Shown in pieces: positions 17,085 to 23,875 of a DNA stretch of 64,000 nt; position 1 is the stretch's first letter; each line of letters begins with the position of its first letter. The translations under genes and the position numbers were made by a program. This stretch comes from Bin5 sp965221145 (GTDB lineage: Bacteria; Chloroflexota; Anaerolineae; Caldilineales; Caldilineaceae). The notes beneath the pieces were generated by a model. That model worked only from the letters and a program-made list of their open reading frames with translations. It had not been told where the DNA came from and did no database searches. The stretch is taken from positions 3,720,001-3,784,000 of the forward strand of contig OZ244877.1 in assembly GCA_965221145.1 (NCBI GenBank), written 5' to 3'.

Positions 17085-18116
17085 ATGGACAGCCGATACG
17101 CCGATTTTTACGCTCTGGCAAGTGTGTGGTACAAGCGATGTAACATCAAACCGGGCGAAACCGTACTAATCGCCGCAGACTCCGGCACCGATCAGCGGGC
17201 GACTGATGCGTTCTTCAGCGTGGCGTCAGCGCTGGGCGCCGAGGCCGTGGTGGCGATGTGCCAACGCCGCGGGAAGCCTTTCACCGGCGTGCCGAAAGTG
17301 GTCGAAGAGGCCATGCTGGAAGCCGACTTCATCCACCAGCTAACCACCTGGGTCTGGTCGTACAGCGAATCGCGCGCCAGAGTGATTCGCAAGATCCAGA
17401 CGACGGGTGAAGGCCGAATGACGTGGTATGGCGGCCACCTCGAACATCTGCGAACGCCTCCTGATGAGCGCGTGATCGAACGCACAAAACGGGTGACCCA
17501 ACTGCTGAACGAAGCGACCGATATTCGAATCACCTCCGATCTGGGGACGGACCTCAGCTTTAAGCGCGGCGAACCGGAACAGTATCCGGTGTTGCGGCAC
17601 GGAGGCGACTGCGACCGACCGGGGCGGATCGGAAGTCTGGCCGGCGGCATCGCCTACATGGGCGAGGAGGGAAGCGCAAACGGGGTGCTTTACGTGAACG
17701 GCGCCCAGGAAGCCCACGATCAATTCGGGTCGGTTTCGCAGATGTTCGAGGATGTGGTAAAGCTGGAGATCGAGAACGGGTACATCGTTGACATTGATAC
17801 CGGCAATCGGGATGGAAGGCGGCTGGATGCGTGGTTCAAGTCCTTCAACGATCCGGAGATGTACATGTTCATCCACACCAACATTGGGTTGGACCATCGC
17901 GCGGCATTGCGGGCGCGGCCTGGCGGCGTAACCTATTCGCATAGCGCCTGGGGGTGTATCATCACGGCATTCGGGATGAACTACAATCCCCTGTTTGGCA
18001 TGTCCCACACGGCGTCGGCACACCTTGATCTGATGACGACCGGCGTGAACTACTTCATTGACGGCACGCAGGTCTTGCGCGACGGCGTGCCTACGGAAGA
18101 GGCCGGACTGGCCTGA
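17085..18116 (+). CDS. NicX/M29-like protein, copy B
   Basis: 343 residues. N-terminus RYADFYALASVWYKRCNIKPG aligns with copy A; ETVLIAADSGTDQRATDAFF and ALGAEAVVAM continue the same pattern. The metal-type residues are NIGLDHRAA and SHTASAHLDL, here with H-x-D exactly as in NicX rather than the H-x-E of copy A. It is 37 residues shorter than A, mainly at the C-terminus. Starts at ATG 17085 behind GGGAGGAG. A hydrolase or dioxygenase acting on the transported compound is the likely role; the substrate is unknown. Confidence 0.76.
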   Translation: MDSRYADFYALASVWYKRCNIKPGETVLIAADSGTDQRATDAFFSVASALGAEAVVAMCQRRGKPFTGVPKVVEEAMLEADFIHQLTTWVWSYSESRARVIRKIQTTGEGRMTWYGGHLEHLRTPPDERVIERTKRVTQLLNEATDIRITSDLGTDLSFKRGEPEQYPVLRHGGDCDRPGRIGSLAGGIAYMGEEGSANGVLYVNGAQEAHDQFGSVSQMFEDVVKLEIENGYIVDIDTGNRDGRRLDAWFKSFNDPEMYMFIHTNIGLDHRAALRARPGGVTYSHSAWGCIITAFGMNYNPLFGMSHTASAHLDLMTTGVNYFIDGTQVLRDGVPTEEAGLA

Positions 18117-18132
18117 AAAGAGCTTGAATCCA

Positions 18133-19257
18133 ATGCCCAAAGCCACAAAACTGATGAATGAACCGCTGTTTGAGGCCACCCTGGTCGAAAGTGGGGTGGA
18201 TGCCCTGGTCAGTCTTCATCCCAAGAACCTCTTCTACACCACCGCCTACCCTATGGCCCTCAGCCATGCTATCCATCAGCGCCCCTCCGGCCCTCGTAGC
18301 GGCATCGCTGTCTTCAGCCCCGCTGGCGCGCCTACGATGATCGTCGGCGGCAACGAGGAGCGCGTGACGCGTGAGTCCACCTGGGTCGAGGATATACGCG
18401 TCTACGCTGAATACATTGACTCGCCAATGGCAGAACTGGCCGCCGTGCTGCGGGAGAAGGGCGCGTCACAGGGAAAGATCGGGATCGAGAAGGAGTACTT
18501 CTCAGCAGCGTTTTATGACGAGTTGCAGGCGTTGTTGCCACAGGCCACCTTCACGGCCTGGGATGCGCATTTTGAAGCGGTACGGGCCATCAAGACGCCG
18601 CAGGAAGCAGCCCTGATGAAACGCAACGCCGACCTCATGGACGACGCCTTTATCGAGACCTTCCTATCCATCAAAGTGGGCGAAACGGAGAAAGAGATCC
18701 AGGATCGGCTGATCCATGCCCTGCTCCGGCGCGGCGCCAGTTCGGCCGACGGAATCTTGCAGGCTGGCCAGGAAGGATTCGTCATCCATCGTTGGAGCGA
18801 CAATCCCATTGAGGCCGGCCAGATCATCTGCACCGACTTCCTGGCCGCCTTCAATGGCTACTATGCCAATCAATCCCGCATCGCAGTGGTCGGCCCGCCC
18901 AACGCAGAGCAGGAAACGCTCTACCGGCAGATTCTTGACATTCACCGCCAAACCGCGGAAGATCTATTGCGGCCCGGGACACCGGCCTGCGACATCTATT
19001 TCCGCTGCAAGGCGTTGCAGGAGGAACTGAACATCTGGCACCACAGGGCGCTCCTGGGGCACAATATGGGCATTTGGGTACACGAGGACCCGATGCTGGT
19101 GGCCGGGGACAAACGCGAACTCGAAGAAGGCATGATCGTCGTGCTTGAACCACGTTTCTATGGTTACCAGATCCAGGATGTCTTCCAGATCACGACCGGT
19201 AGTCCGCGCCTGCTGTCCGACAAGTTCAACACCGACAAACTATTCGTCGTTGCATGA
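18133..19257 (+). CDS. M24-fold hydrolase with altered metal ligands, copy B
   Basis: 374 residues, very similar to 14487-15617 over its whole length, starting MPKATKLMNEPLFEATL against MPEAKKLMNEPLFEATL. It repeats the same ligand changes: GYYANQSR (Asn), GHNMGIWVHED (His kept), EEGMIVVLEP (Glu kept) and YQIQDVFQIT (Gln). It begins 16 nt after the NicX-like stop. The conserved substitutions in both copies argue for a real functional subclass rather than decay. No obvious frame disruption. Confidence 0.86.
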   Translation: MPKATKLMNEPLFEATLVESGVDALVSLHPKNLFYTTAYPMALSHAIHQRPSGPRSGIAVFSPAGAPTMIVGGNEERVTRESTWVEDIRVYAEYIDSPMAELAAVLREKGASQGKIGIEKEYFSAAFYDELQALLPQATFTAWDAHFEAVRAIKTPQEAALMKRNADLMDDAFIETFLSIKVGETEKEIQDRLIHALLRRGASSADGILQAGQEGFVIHRWSDNPIEAGQIICTDFLAAFNGYYANQSRIAVVGPPNAEQETLYRQILDIHRQTAEDLLRPGTPACDIYFRCKALQEELNIWHHRALLGHNMGIWVHEDPMLVAGDKRELEEGMIVVLEPRFYGYQIQDVFQITTGSPRLLSDKFNTDKLFVVA

Positions 19258-19263
19258 AATCGT

Positions 19264-19404
19264 GTGTTTTTCCGCGCCGGCGCGGTGGCCGTGGGCAGCG
19301 TCCTGTTGCGCAAAGATCGGGTGGCGGAAGGCAATTGGACGGCGCTTACGGAGCAGGCCAGCAGATTCACTACCGCAGTGCAGGGAGCGCGCACGACAGA
19401 ATGA
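19264..19404 (+). pseudogene. Truncated 3' end of a second KDPG aldolase gene
   Basis: Forty-six codons ending in TGA reproduce the last part of the aldolase at 8696-9358: FRAGAVAVGS, then RVAEGNWTALTEQASRFT against WVAEGNWTALTEQAVRFT, with the nucleotide run GGCGGAAGGCAATTGGACGG shared exactly. The first 170 or so residues are missing; the fragment begins 6 nt after the M24 stop. Its TGA overlaps the ATG of the sugar kinase (ATGA), so the ancestral order aldolase-kinase and its coupling are still visible. Confidence 0.85.
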
Positions 19405-20396
19405 GCCGATACGACGTAGTCACACTGGGCGAGACGCTGCTGCGCATGGCTCCCCCCGGCCAGTTGCGCATTGAGCAGGCCGCCCATTTTGAACTGGAAG
19501 CGGGCGGAACGGAATCGAACACTGCCGTGGCTTTGGCGCGGCTCGGCGTGCGCGCTACCTGGATCTCACGCCTGCCGAACAACCCTCTGGGACGGCGGCT
19601 CGCGCGCACCTTGATGGGACACGGCGTGGACATCTCCCACATCGTCTGGGCAGATGGAGAACGGCTGGGCCTCTTTTTCGTGGAGTTTGGAGACGGCGCC
19701 CGCGCCACTTCGATTCTCTACGACCGGGCCGACTCTGCGGCCAGCCGTATGACGCCGGACGAACTGCCGACGGAGCTTTTCAGCGCGACGAACGGGCGCC
19801 ATCTCCACCTGACCGGCATCACCCTCGCCATCAGCGACAGCGCCGCGTCCACCGCCAACAGAGCCTTGCAACTGGCTCGAACCGCCGGCTGGAGCGTGAG
19901 TTTCGATATCAACTACCGCGCCAAACTATGGACGCCGCAGCAGTCCCGCAGCGGTTGCCAACCCTTTGCCGAAGCCGCAGATATTCTCTTTGCGCCGATT
20001 CGGGATGCCCAGACCCACTACGATCTGCCAGAAGTGATCAGCGCGGAAGATGCGTTGGCCGCGCTCCAGCGCGAGTTCCCCTGCACGACGGTCATCCTCA
20101 CATTGGGCGCGGATGGCTCGATCGCGGCGGAACCTGGGCGCCCGCCGGTGCGGCAGGCGATCTTCCCCGGCGGCGGTACTGTAGGGCGCATCGGCGCGGG
20201 GGATGCGTTCACGGCCGGCGTGCTCTACCGCTACCTCAACCGGGATAGCGAAGACTGGCTGGTCGACGCCCTGCGTTGGGGCGCGGCCGCGGCGGCGATG
20301 AAATACACGATCCCCGGTGACATGGCTCTCTTTGAAAAAGAGGAAGTAGCCGCGCTGGTTGAGAGCGGCGGCTTCACCGAAGGGGTCCGTCGATAG
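19401..20396 (+). CDS. PfkB-family sugar kinase, probable 2-keto-3-deoxygluconate kinase
   Basis: 331 residues. Ribokinase-fold features: N-terminal VVTLGETLLRMAPPG; substrate-side motif EAGGTESNTAVALARLG; SFDINYRAKLW typical of KDG kinases; and the anion-hole/catalytic motif GRIGAGDAFTAG with Asp268 as base. ATG 19401 overlaps the stop of the aldolase remnant by ATGA. KDG kinase makes KDPG, the substrate of the aldolase at 8696, and the remnant in front shows the two were once adjacent. Fructokinase is the main alternative. Confidence 0.88.
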   Translation: MSRYDVVTLGETLLRMAPPGQLRIEQAAHFELEAGGTESNTAVALARLGVRATWISRLPNNPLGRRLARTLMGHGVDISHIVWADGERLGLFFVEFGDGARATSILYDRADSAASRMTPDELPTELFSATNGRHLHLTGITLAISDSAASTANRALQLARTAGWSVSFDINYRAKLWTPQQSRSGCQPFAEAADILFAPIRDAQTHYDLPEVISAEDALAALQREFPCTTVILTLGADGSIAAEPGRPPVRQAIFPGGGTVGRIGAGDAFTAGVLYRYLNRDSEDWLVDALRWGAAAAAMKYTIPGDMALFEKEEVAALVESGGFTEGVRR

Positions 20397-20493
20397 ATCA
20401 ATCCAAGGAGGAGCGAGGGGCGAAAGGTGAAGGTGTACTATCTCCTTTCCCGCCAATCCCTGCTCTCTTGGTTCCTGTTGTGGACGGTGGGCG

Positions 20494-21555
20494 GTGGTCG
20501 AAAAATCGCAGCAAAGCTTCTATCAGATACTGGGCGTTCAACCCAACGCCTCGCAGGAAGTGCTGGACGCGGCCTATCGGCGCCAGGTGCGTCTACACAC
20601 TGGAGAATATCTCAACGAGGCTTCCCTGATCGCGGGGCCGGAACCGTCAGACCCCTTTCTGGCACGGGTGGATGAGGCCTATCGGCAACTCTCGAATCCT
20701 CTGAAGCGCTGGACGCACGATGAGGAGTTGAGAGCGGCGCAGCTACTTCCCCTGACGGAAGAGGAAATAGAGCTGGCCCGCAAGAGAATCAAACCCTCCG
20801 ACGCATGGCTTTCTTATCAGCGATTGGAAAACGGATCCCACTACATTCGCGTGGGCTGGGCGGCGGATTTCACGTCCATTCACAATGCGCTCAACGCGGC
20901 GATTCCTGAGTCGGGGCGGGCCTACAATCCCCGCCTGAACGAGTGGCGCATTGATCCCATATACGAAGATAAATTGGGCGAGATATTCGCCAATTTCAAG
21001 CGGGCGGATGTGCATATCCCACCGCCGCAGGTTGGACCCACCTATCCGGGTCTGGCGTTCACACCCACTACACCGCGATTCCGCCAGCCATGGCGAGGGT
21101 GGCCGCTCCTCGTCATCGGCGGACTCATACTGGCCACAGTCGGCGCACTGCTGTTCCCGGCCAACCGCGTCGTGCCGGTCACTGCGCAGGCGACAGCCAC
21201 CGCTCTCGCTCTGATCAATTCGTATGAGCCGCTGGAGAGCAACCTTCCCACTTCAACGCCGGAGCCGCCGACCTCCTTGACCGGAACGCTCCTGCATCCA
21301 TCTGTCAACCTGCGCGAGCGACCGCAGACCGACGCGCCCCAGTTGAGGCTGCTCAACAGTGAAGAAACGTACCAGGTTATTGGTAGGCTGGAGGATAGCA
21401 GTTGGTATGTAGTTGCCGCCAACGACGTGACCGGATGGATGGCCGCTTGGACCATCACTATCGACGGAAAGCCTGACAATCTACCTGTGTACACAGACGG
21501 CCAGAACCTGCCGGAACCTGCTGTCAAACAGAGGAACGCGGACGTCTCCGAATAG
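20494..21555 (+). CDS. Membrane protein with degenerate J-like domain and SH3-type domain
   Basis: 353 residues. The N-terminus (FYQILGVQPNASQEVLDAAYRR ... VDEAYRQLSNPLKR) follows the J-domain helix layout, but the HPD triad position reads HTG, so it should not stimulate a DnaK ATPase. The middle part (110-190) has a WxVxDP-like repeat region (YNPRLNEWRIDPIYEDKL). A single membrane helix (PLLVIGGLILATVGALLFP) spans about 208-227, followed by a Thr/Pro-rich linker and a bacterial SH3-like domain (LLHPSVNLRERPQTDAPQLRLL ... GWMAAWTITIDG). GTG start at 20494. Perhaps an envelope scaffold; function unknown. Confidence 0.8.
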   Translation: MVEKSQQSFYQILGVQPNASQEVLDAAYRRQVRLHTGEYLNEASLIAGPEPSDPFLARVDEAYRQLSNPLKRWTHDEELRAAQLLPLTEEEIELARKRIKPSDAWLSYQRLENGSHYIRVGWAADFTSIHNALNAAIPESGRAYNPRLNEWRIDPIYEDKLGEIFANFKRADVHIPPPQVGPTYPGLAFTPTTPRFRQPWRGWPLLVIGGLILATVGALLFPANRVVPVTAQATATALALINSYEPLESNLPTSTPEPPTSLTGTLLHPSVNLRERPQTDAPQLRLLNSEETYQVIGRLEDSSWYVVAANDVTGWMAAWTITIDGKPDNLPVYTDGQNLPEPAVKQRNADVSE

Positions 21556-21745
21556 GCCACATTCACATCCCAAATTCACAGCAGCCGGCGGCCGGCGCAA
21601 TGATGTGGCTCAGCCAGCAGAGGGTGCATCCCGCTTTATTGTGCGCCAGGGTGCATCCCAGATTTGGGGTTGTCCAGAGTAGCGGGCTGAGCATCCCAGT
21701 GTAACTCCCCAGAGGTAGCCAGAAACTCGCCCCCATTTTGGGATG
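21556..21745. repeat. GGGTGCATCCCA inverted/direct repeats
   Basis: No gene. The word GGGTGCATCCC occurs at about 21624 and 21648 and inverted (TGGGATGCACCC) at about 21739-21750, forming a 12-bp inverted repeat spanning about 100 nt immediately before repeat R1. A long-range hairpin is possible. Confidence 0.5.
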
Positions 21746-21965
21746 CACCCGTGCGCCACCCCCTCTTGCCCGATTCGCTCATCTGTGCTACACTTGTCCA
21801 CGACCGGGGACGCCGCCGCCACGCGCCCAGCCCTCCATTCCCCAATCCGGCGCTCGGGTGCCCTCTGGGCGCGCGAAGCGGTAGCGCACTGATTTTCAAC
21901 CAATTCCTGCTTCTTTTGGGCAACGGGGGGGGGTAAAAGCGGACACTAAATAATTCTATATCTTA

Positions 21966-22107
21966 GAAGCTGTTTGAAAAGTAACGCGTATCGCCCAGAT
22001 AGGCCGAAAACAACCATCGGAAAGCAGTCAGATCCTTCATCTGCACGCCATAATTTCGTATCAATTGCGCCGTTTTGCCCTTAGCTTTACCCTTTTCAAA
22101 CAGGCTC
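21966..22107. mobile_element. 142-bp nonautonomous element or IS remnant with GTTTGAAAAG ends
   Basis: Ends GAAGCTGTTTGAAAAG and, inverted, GAGCCTGTTTGAAAAG (14 of 16 identical), flanked by TTA on both sides (21963-21965, 22108-22110). R1 copy B has the empty site with a single TTAGAA. The ends resemble IS5-type termini. No intact transposase is inside; the minus-strand frame could be a transposase scrap. Confidence 0.7.
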
Positions 22108-22174
22108 TTAGAAAACATCGACCCTGCCAGCCAGGTTCCCCGACCGATCATGACACCAATACCCTAACAAACCC

Positions 22175-22202
22175 GCGCTCATCTAGCGAAGCGGTAGCGC
22201 AT
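22175..22202. repeat. 28-nt GCGCTC...AGCGCAT repeat, copy at the IS left flank
   Basis: GCGCTCATCTAGCGAAGCGG followed by TAGCGCAT. Other copies: 23478-23505, 30873-30900, 51329-51356 and 60314-60341. The ends (GCGCT / AGCGC) can pair. The insertion sequence entered inside it: GGTAGCGCAT is the target duplication. Confidence 0.8.
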
Positions 22203-23457
22203 CAGGGCAATCGCATTTAGAGTTGGGAGACGAAAAGCGTATGTGTCCCCATGCGCCCGGTCTGGTAAGATAGTGAGTTCATCAACCTGAAAAGGGAGGG
22301 GACTCATGACAAACGACAAGGCATCGTCTTTGGTTGAGCATTTTATGGAATTGGAAGATCCACCTACCGGGCGGGCGAAACGCCACGAACTGGAAGATGT
22401 CATCGTGATCGCCATCTGTGCGGTCATCTGTGGTGCGGACAACTGGGTCGAAATCGAAGAATTCGGACGTTGCAAACAGGAGTGGCTAGAAGGGATGTTG
22501 GGGTTGCCGAATGGGATTCCATCACACGATACCTTTGGTCGTGTCTTTGCGCGGCTGGACGCAGCGCACTTTGAGGCCTGTTTTCTGAGTTGGGTGCAGC
22601 ATCTGCATGAACTGGCAGAAGGACAACTTCTGGCGATTGATGGGAAAGGGGTACGTCGTGCGCATGATCATACCCGGAAGAAGCGACCGTTGCACCTGGT
22701 CAGCGCTTGGGCCTCAAGCAATCGGCTGGTGCTGGCGCAGACAGAGGTGGAATCAGACTCGAACGAGATTACCGCCATGCCCGAATTGTTGCAGATGCTG
22801 GAACTCTCTGGTTGCCTTGTCACGATCGATGCCATCGGCTGTCAGAAATCGATTGCGCAGTTGCTGACTGCGCGCGGCGCTGACTATGTTCTGGCGCTGA
22901 AAAAGAACCAACCCCAGTTGCATGATGATGTCAAAGAGATGTTCACCCGTGAACGGGAACAGGAGTTCGTGCATCTCCCCCACGACTACCACCAGACTGT
23001 CGAAAAAGACCACGGTCGCATCGAAATCCGGCGCTGCTGGGTCACGACCGCCCCCGAATTCCTCGACTACATGAATCCCGATGGCGAATGGACACAACTC
23101 CAAACTCTGGTCATGGTCGAAAGCGAACGCCGTTTGCCTGACCATAGCTCCTGTGAAACCAGATACTTTATCGCCAGCCTGCCCCCGAATGCCCAACAAC
23201 TCTTGGCTGCCACGCGCAGCCACTGGGGCATCGAAAACTCGGTTCACTGGGTGCTCGACATCGCCTTGCGCGAAGACGACAGTCGCATTCGGCAAGGCCA
23301 CCCACCACACAACATGGCTATCTTGCGCCGTATGGCACTCAACTTACTACGACACGAGAAGACCGCTAAAATCGGCATCGCCGCTAAACGCAAACGGGCC
23401 GGTTGGCGTCAGGATTGTCTTCTCAAGGTACTACAAAATTAAAGTGCGATTGCCCTG
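22203..23457 (+). mobile_element. ISAs1-family insertion sequence, complete
   Basis: 1255 bp bounded by terminal inverted repeats CAGGGCAATCGCATTTAG (left) and, inverted, CAGGGCAATCGCACTTTA (right). Both sides carry the 10-bp target duplication GGTAGCGCAT (22193-22202 and 23458-23467). One transposase gene is inside. Matching duplications and an open transposase frame indicate a recent, possibly active element. Confidence 0.95.
22306..23442 (+). CDS. ISAs1-family transposase
   Basis: 378 residues, full length for the family. N-terminal DDE_Tnp_1-associated region LVEHFMELEDPPTGRAKRHELEDV with ICAVICGADNW; catalytic-core landmarks LLAIDGKGVRRAHD (first Asp), VTIDAIGCQKSIAQ (second Asp) and SHWGIENSVHWVLDIALREDDSRIR (Glu region). 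Starts ATG 22306 behind GGGAGGGG. It cuts and joins the IS ends at 22203 and 23457. No frameshift or internal stop. Confidence 0.96.
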   Translation: MTNDKASSLVEHFMELEDPPTGRAKRHELEDVIVIAICAVICGADNWVEIEEFGRCKQEWLEGMLGLPNGIPSHDTFGRVFARLDAAHFEACFLSWVQHLHELAEGQLLAIDGKGVRRAHDHTRKKRPLHLVSAWASSNRLVLAQTEVESDSNEITAMPELLQMLELSGCLVTIDAIGCQKSIAQLLTARGADYVLALKKNQPQLHDDVKEMFTREREQEFVHLPHDYHQTVEKDHGRIEIRRCWVTTAPEFLDYMNPDGEWTQLQTLVMVESERRLPDHSSCETRYFIASLPPNAQQLLAATRSHWGIENSVHWVLDIALREDDSRIRQGHPPHNMAILRRMALNLLRHEKTAKIGIAAKRKRAGWRQDCLLKVLQN

Positions 23458-23477
23458 GGTAGCGCATCTAACAATGC

Positions 23478-23505
23478 GCGCTCATAGTACGAAGTGGTAG
23501 CGTAT
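23478..23505. repeat. 28-nt GCGCTC...AGCG repeat, copy right of the IS
   Basis: GCGCTCATAGTACGAAGTGG then TAGCGTAT. This extra unit is absent from R1 copy B, so the 28-nt repeat duplicated or inserted locally in copy A. Confidence 0.75.
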
Positions 23506-23762
23506 TCAACACACGGCTTCTATCGGTGCAGGAAATCCCGCTCCGGCAGAGGCGCGGCAGAAAATCGCGGTTGGCATTTTGAAGATTTCTTGGCGGAACT
23601 GTCTTTCGTCTAACGCCATTACAAGAAACTGTCAAAACTGGCCCTACCCACCTCCTCCGCTCTCAACGTCAGCAAGCCTCCCGCGTTCCCATAGCAACGA
23701 TGCAAAGAATCTGGGATACGCCCGCCAGCAGATCGCTTCTTTCCTTTTGCGGGCGTTGGGGA

Positions 23763-23768
23763 TACAAT
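23763..23768 (+). promoter_or_regulatory. Possible -10 element for the LysM-cytochrome gene
   Basis: TACAAT at 23763-23768 with TTTCCT 17 nt upstream. The -35 is poor. Initiation near 23775 would put the hairpin 23783-23842 in the leader. The preceding stretch 23578-23762 holds one arm of the TTTGAAGATT repeat (23578) and nothing else recognisable. Confidence 0.35.
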
Positions 23769-23782
23769 GGAATCAGCGTGGT

Positions 23783-23842
23783 AAAATGAAGAGAGGGGAG
23801 TTTGAAGAGAGAGTGGGTCTCTCCATCCTCTCTTCATTTTTT
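23783..23842 (+). terminator. Attenuator-like hairpin with T-run in the leader of the LysM-cytochrome gene
   Basis: Arms 23783-23796 (AAAATGAAGAGAGG) and 23827-23840 are perfectly complementary (14 bp). The loop holds a second perfect hairpin (23807-23812 with 23818-23823), and TTTT follows. It ends 34 nt before the ATG at 23876. The form is that of an intrinsic terminator, but its place between a possible promoter and the gene suggests regulated read-through. Confidence 0.6.
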
Positions 23843-23875
23843 GTCTCTCCTGACCAGATGCAGAAGCGATAAGAG

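Larger units (their letters stand above)
21746..23577. repeat. Dispersed repeat R1, copy A, interrupted by two nested elements
   Basis: Left and right parts match the uninterrupted copy at 51096-51428: CACCCGTGCG start, a promoter-like TTGCCC-17 nt-TACACT (21766-21794), the G-run with TAAAAGCGGACACTAAATAA, CCCTGCCAGCCAGG, then ATCGGTGCAGGAAA and GGCAT end. Copy A is broken by a 142-bp element (21966-22107) and by the insertion sequence 22203-23457. It also carries an extra 28-nt repeat unit. Confidence 0.75.

Noticed and set aside
15814..18116. Calling the NicX-like pair 2,5-dihydroxypyridine dioxygenases and the locus a nicotinate pathway
   Set aside because: The superfamily includes aminopeptidases, and formylmaleamate deformylase, maleamate amidohydrolase and hydroxylase genes are not visible.
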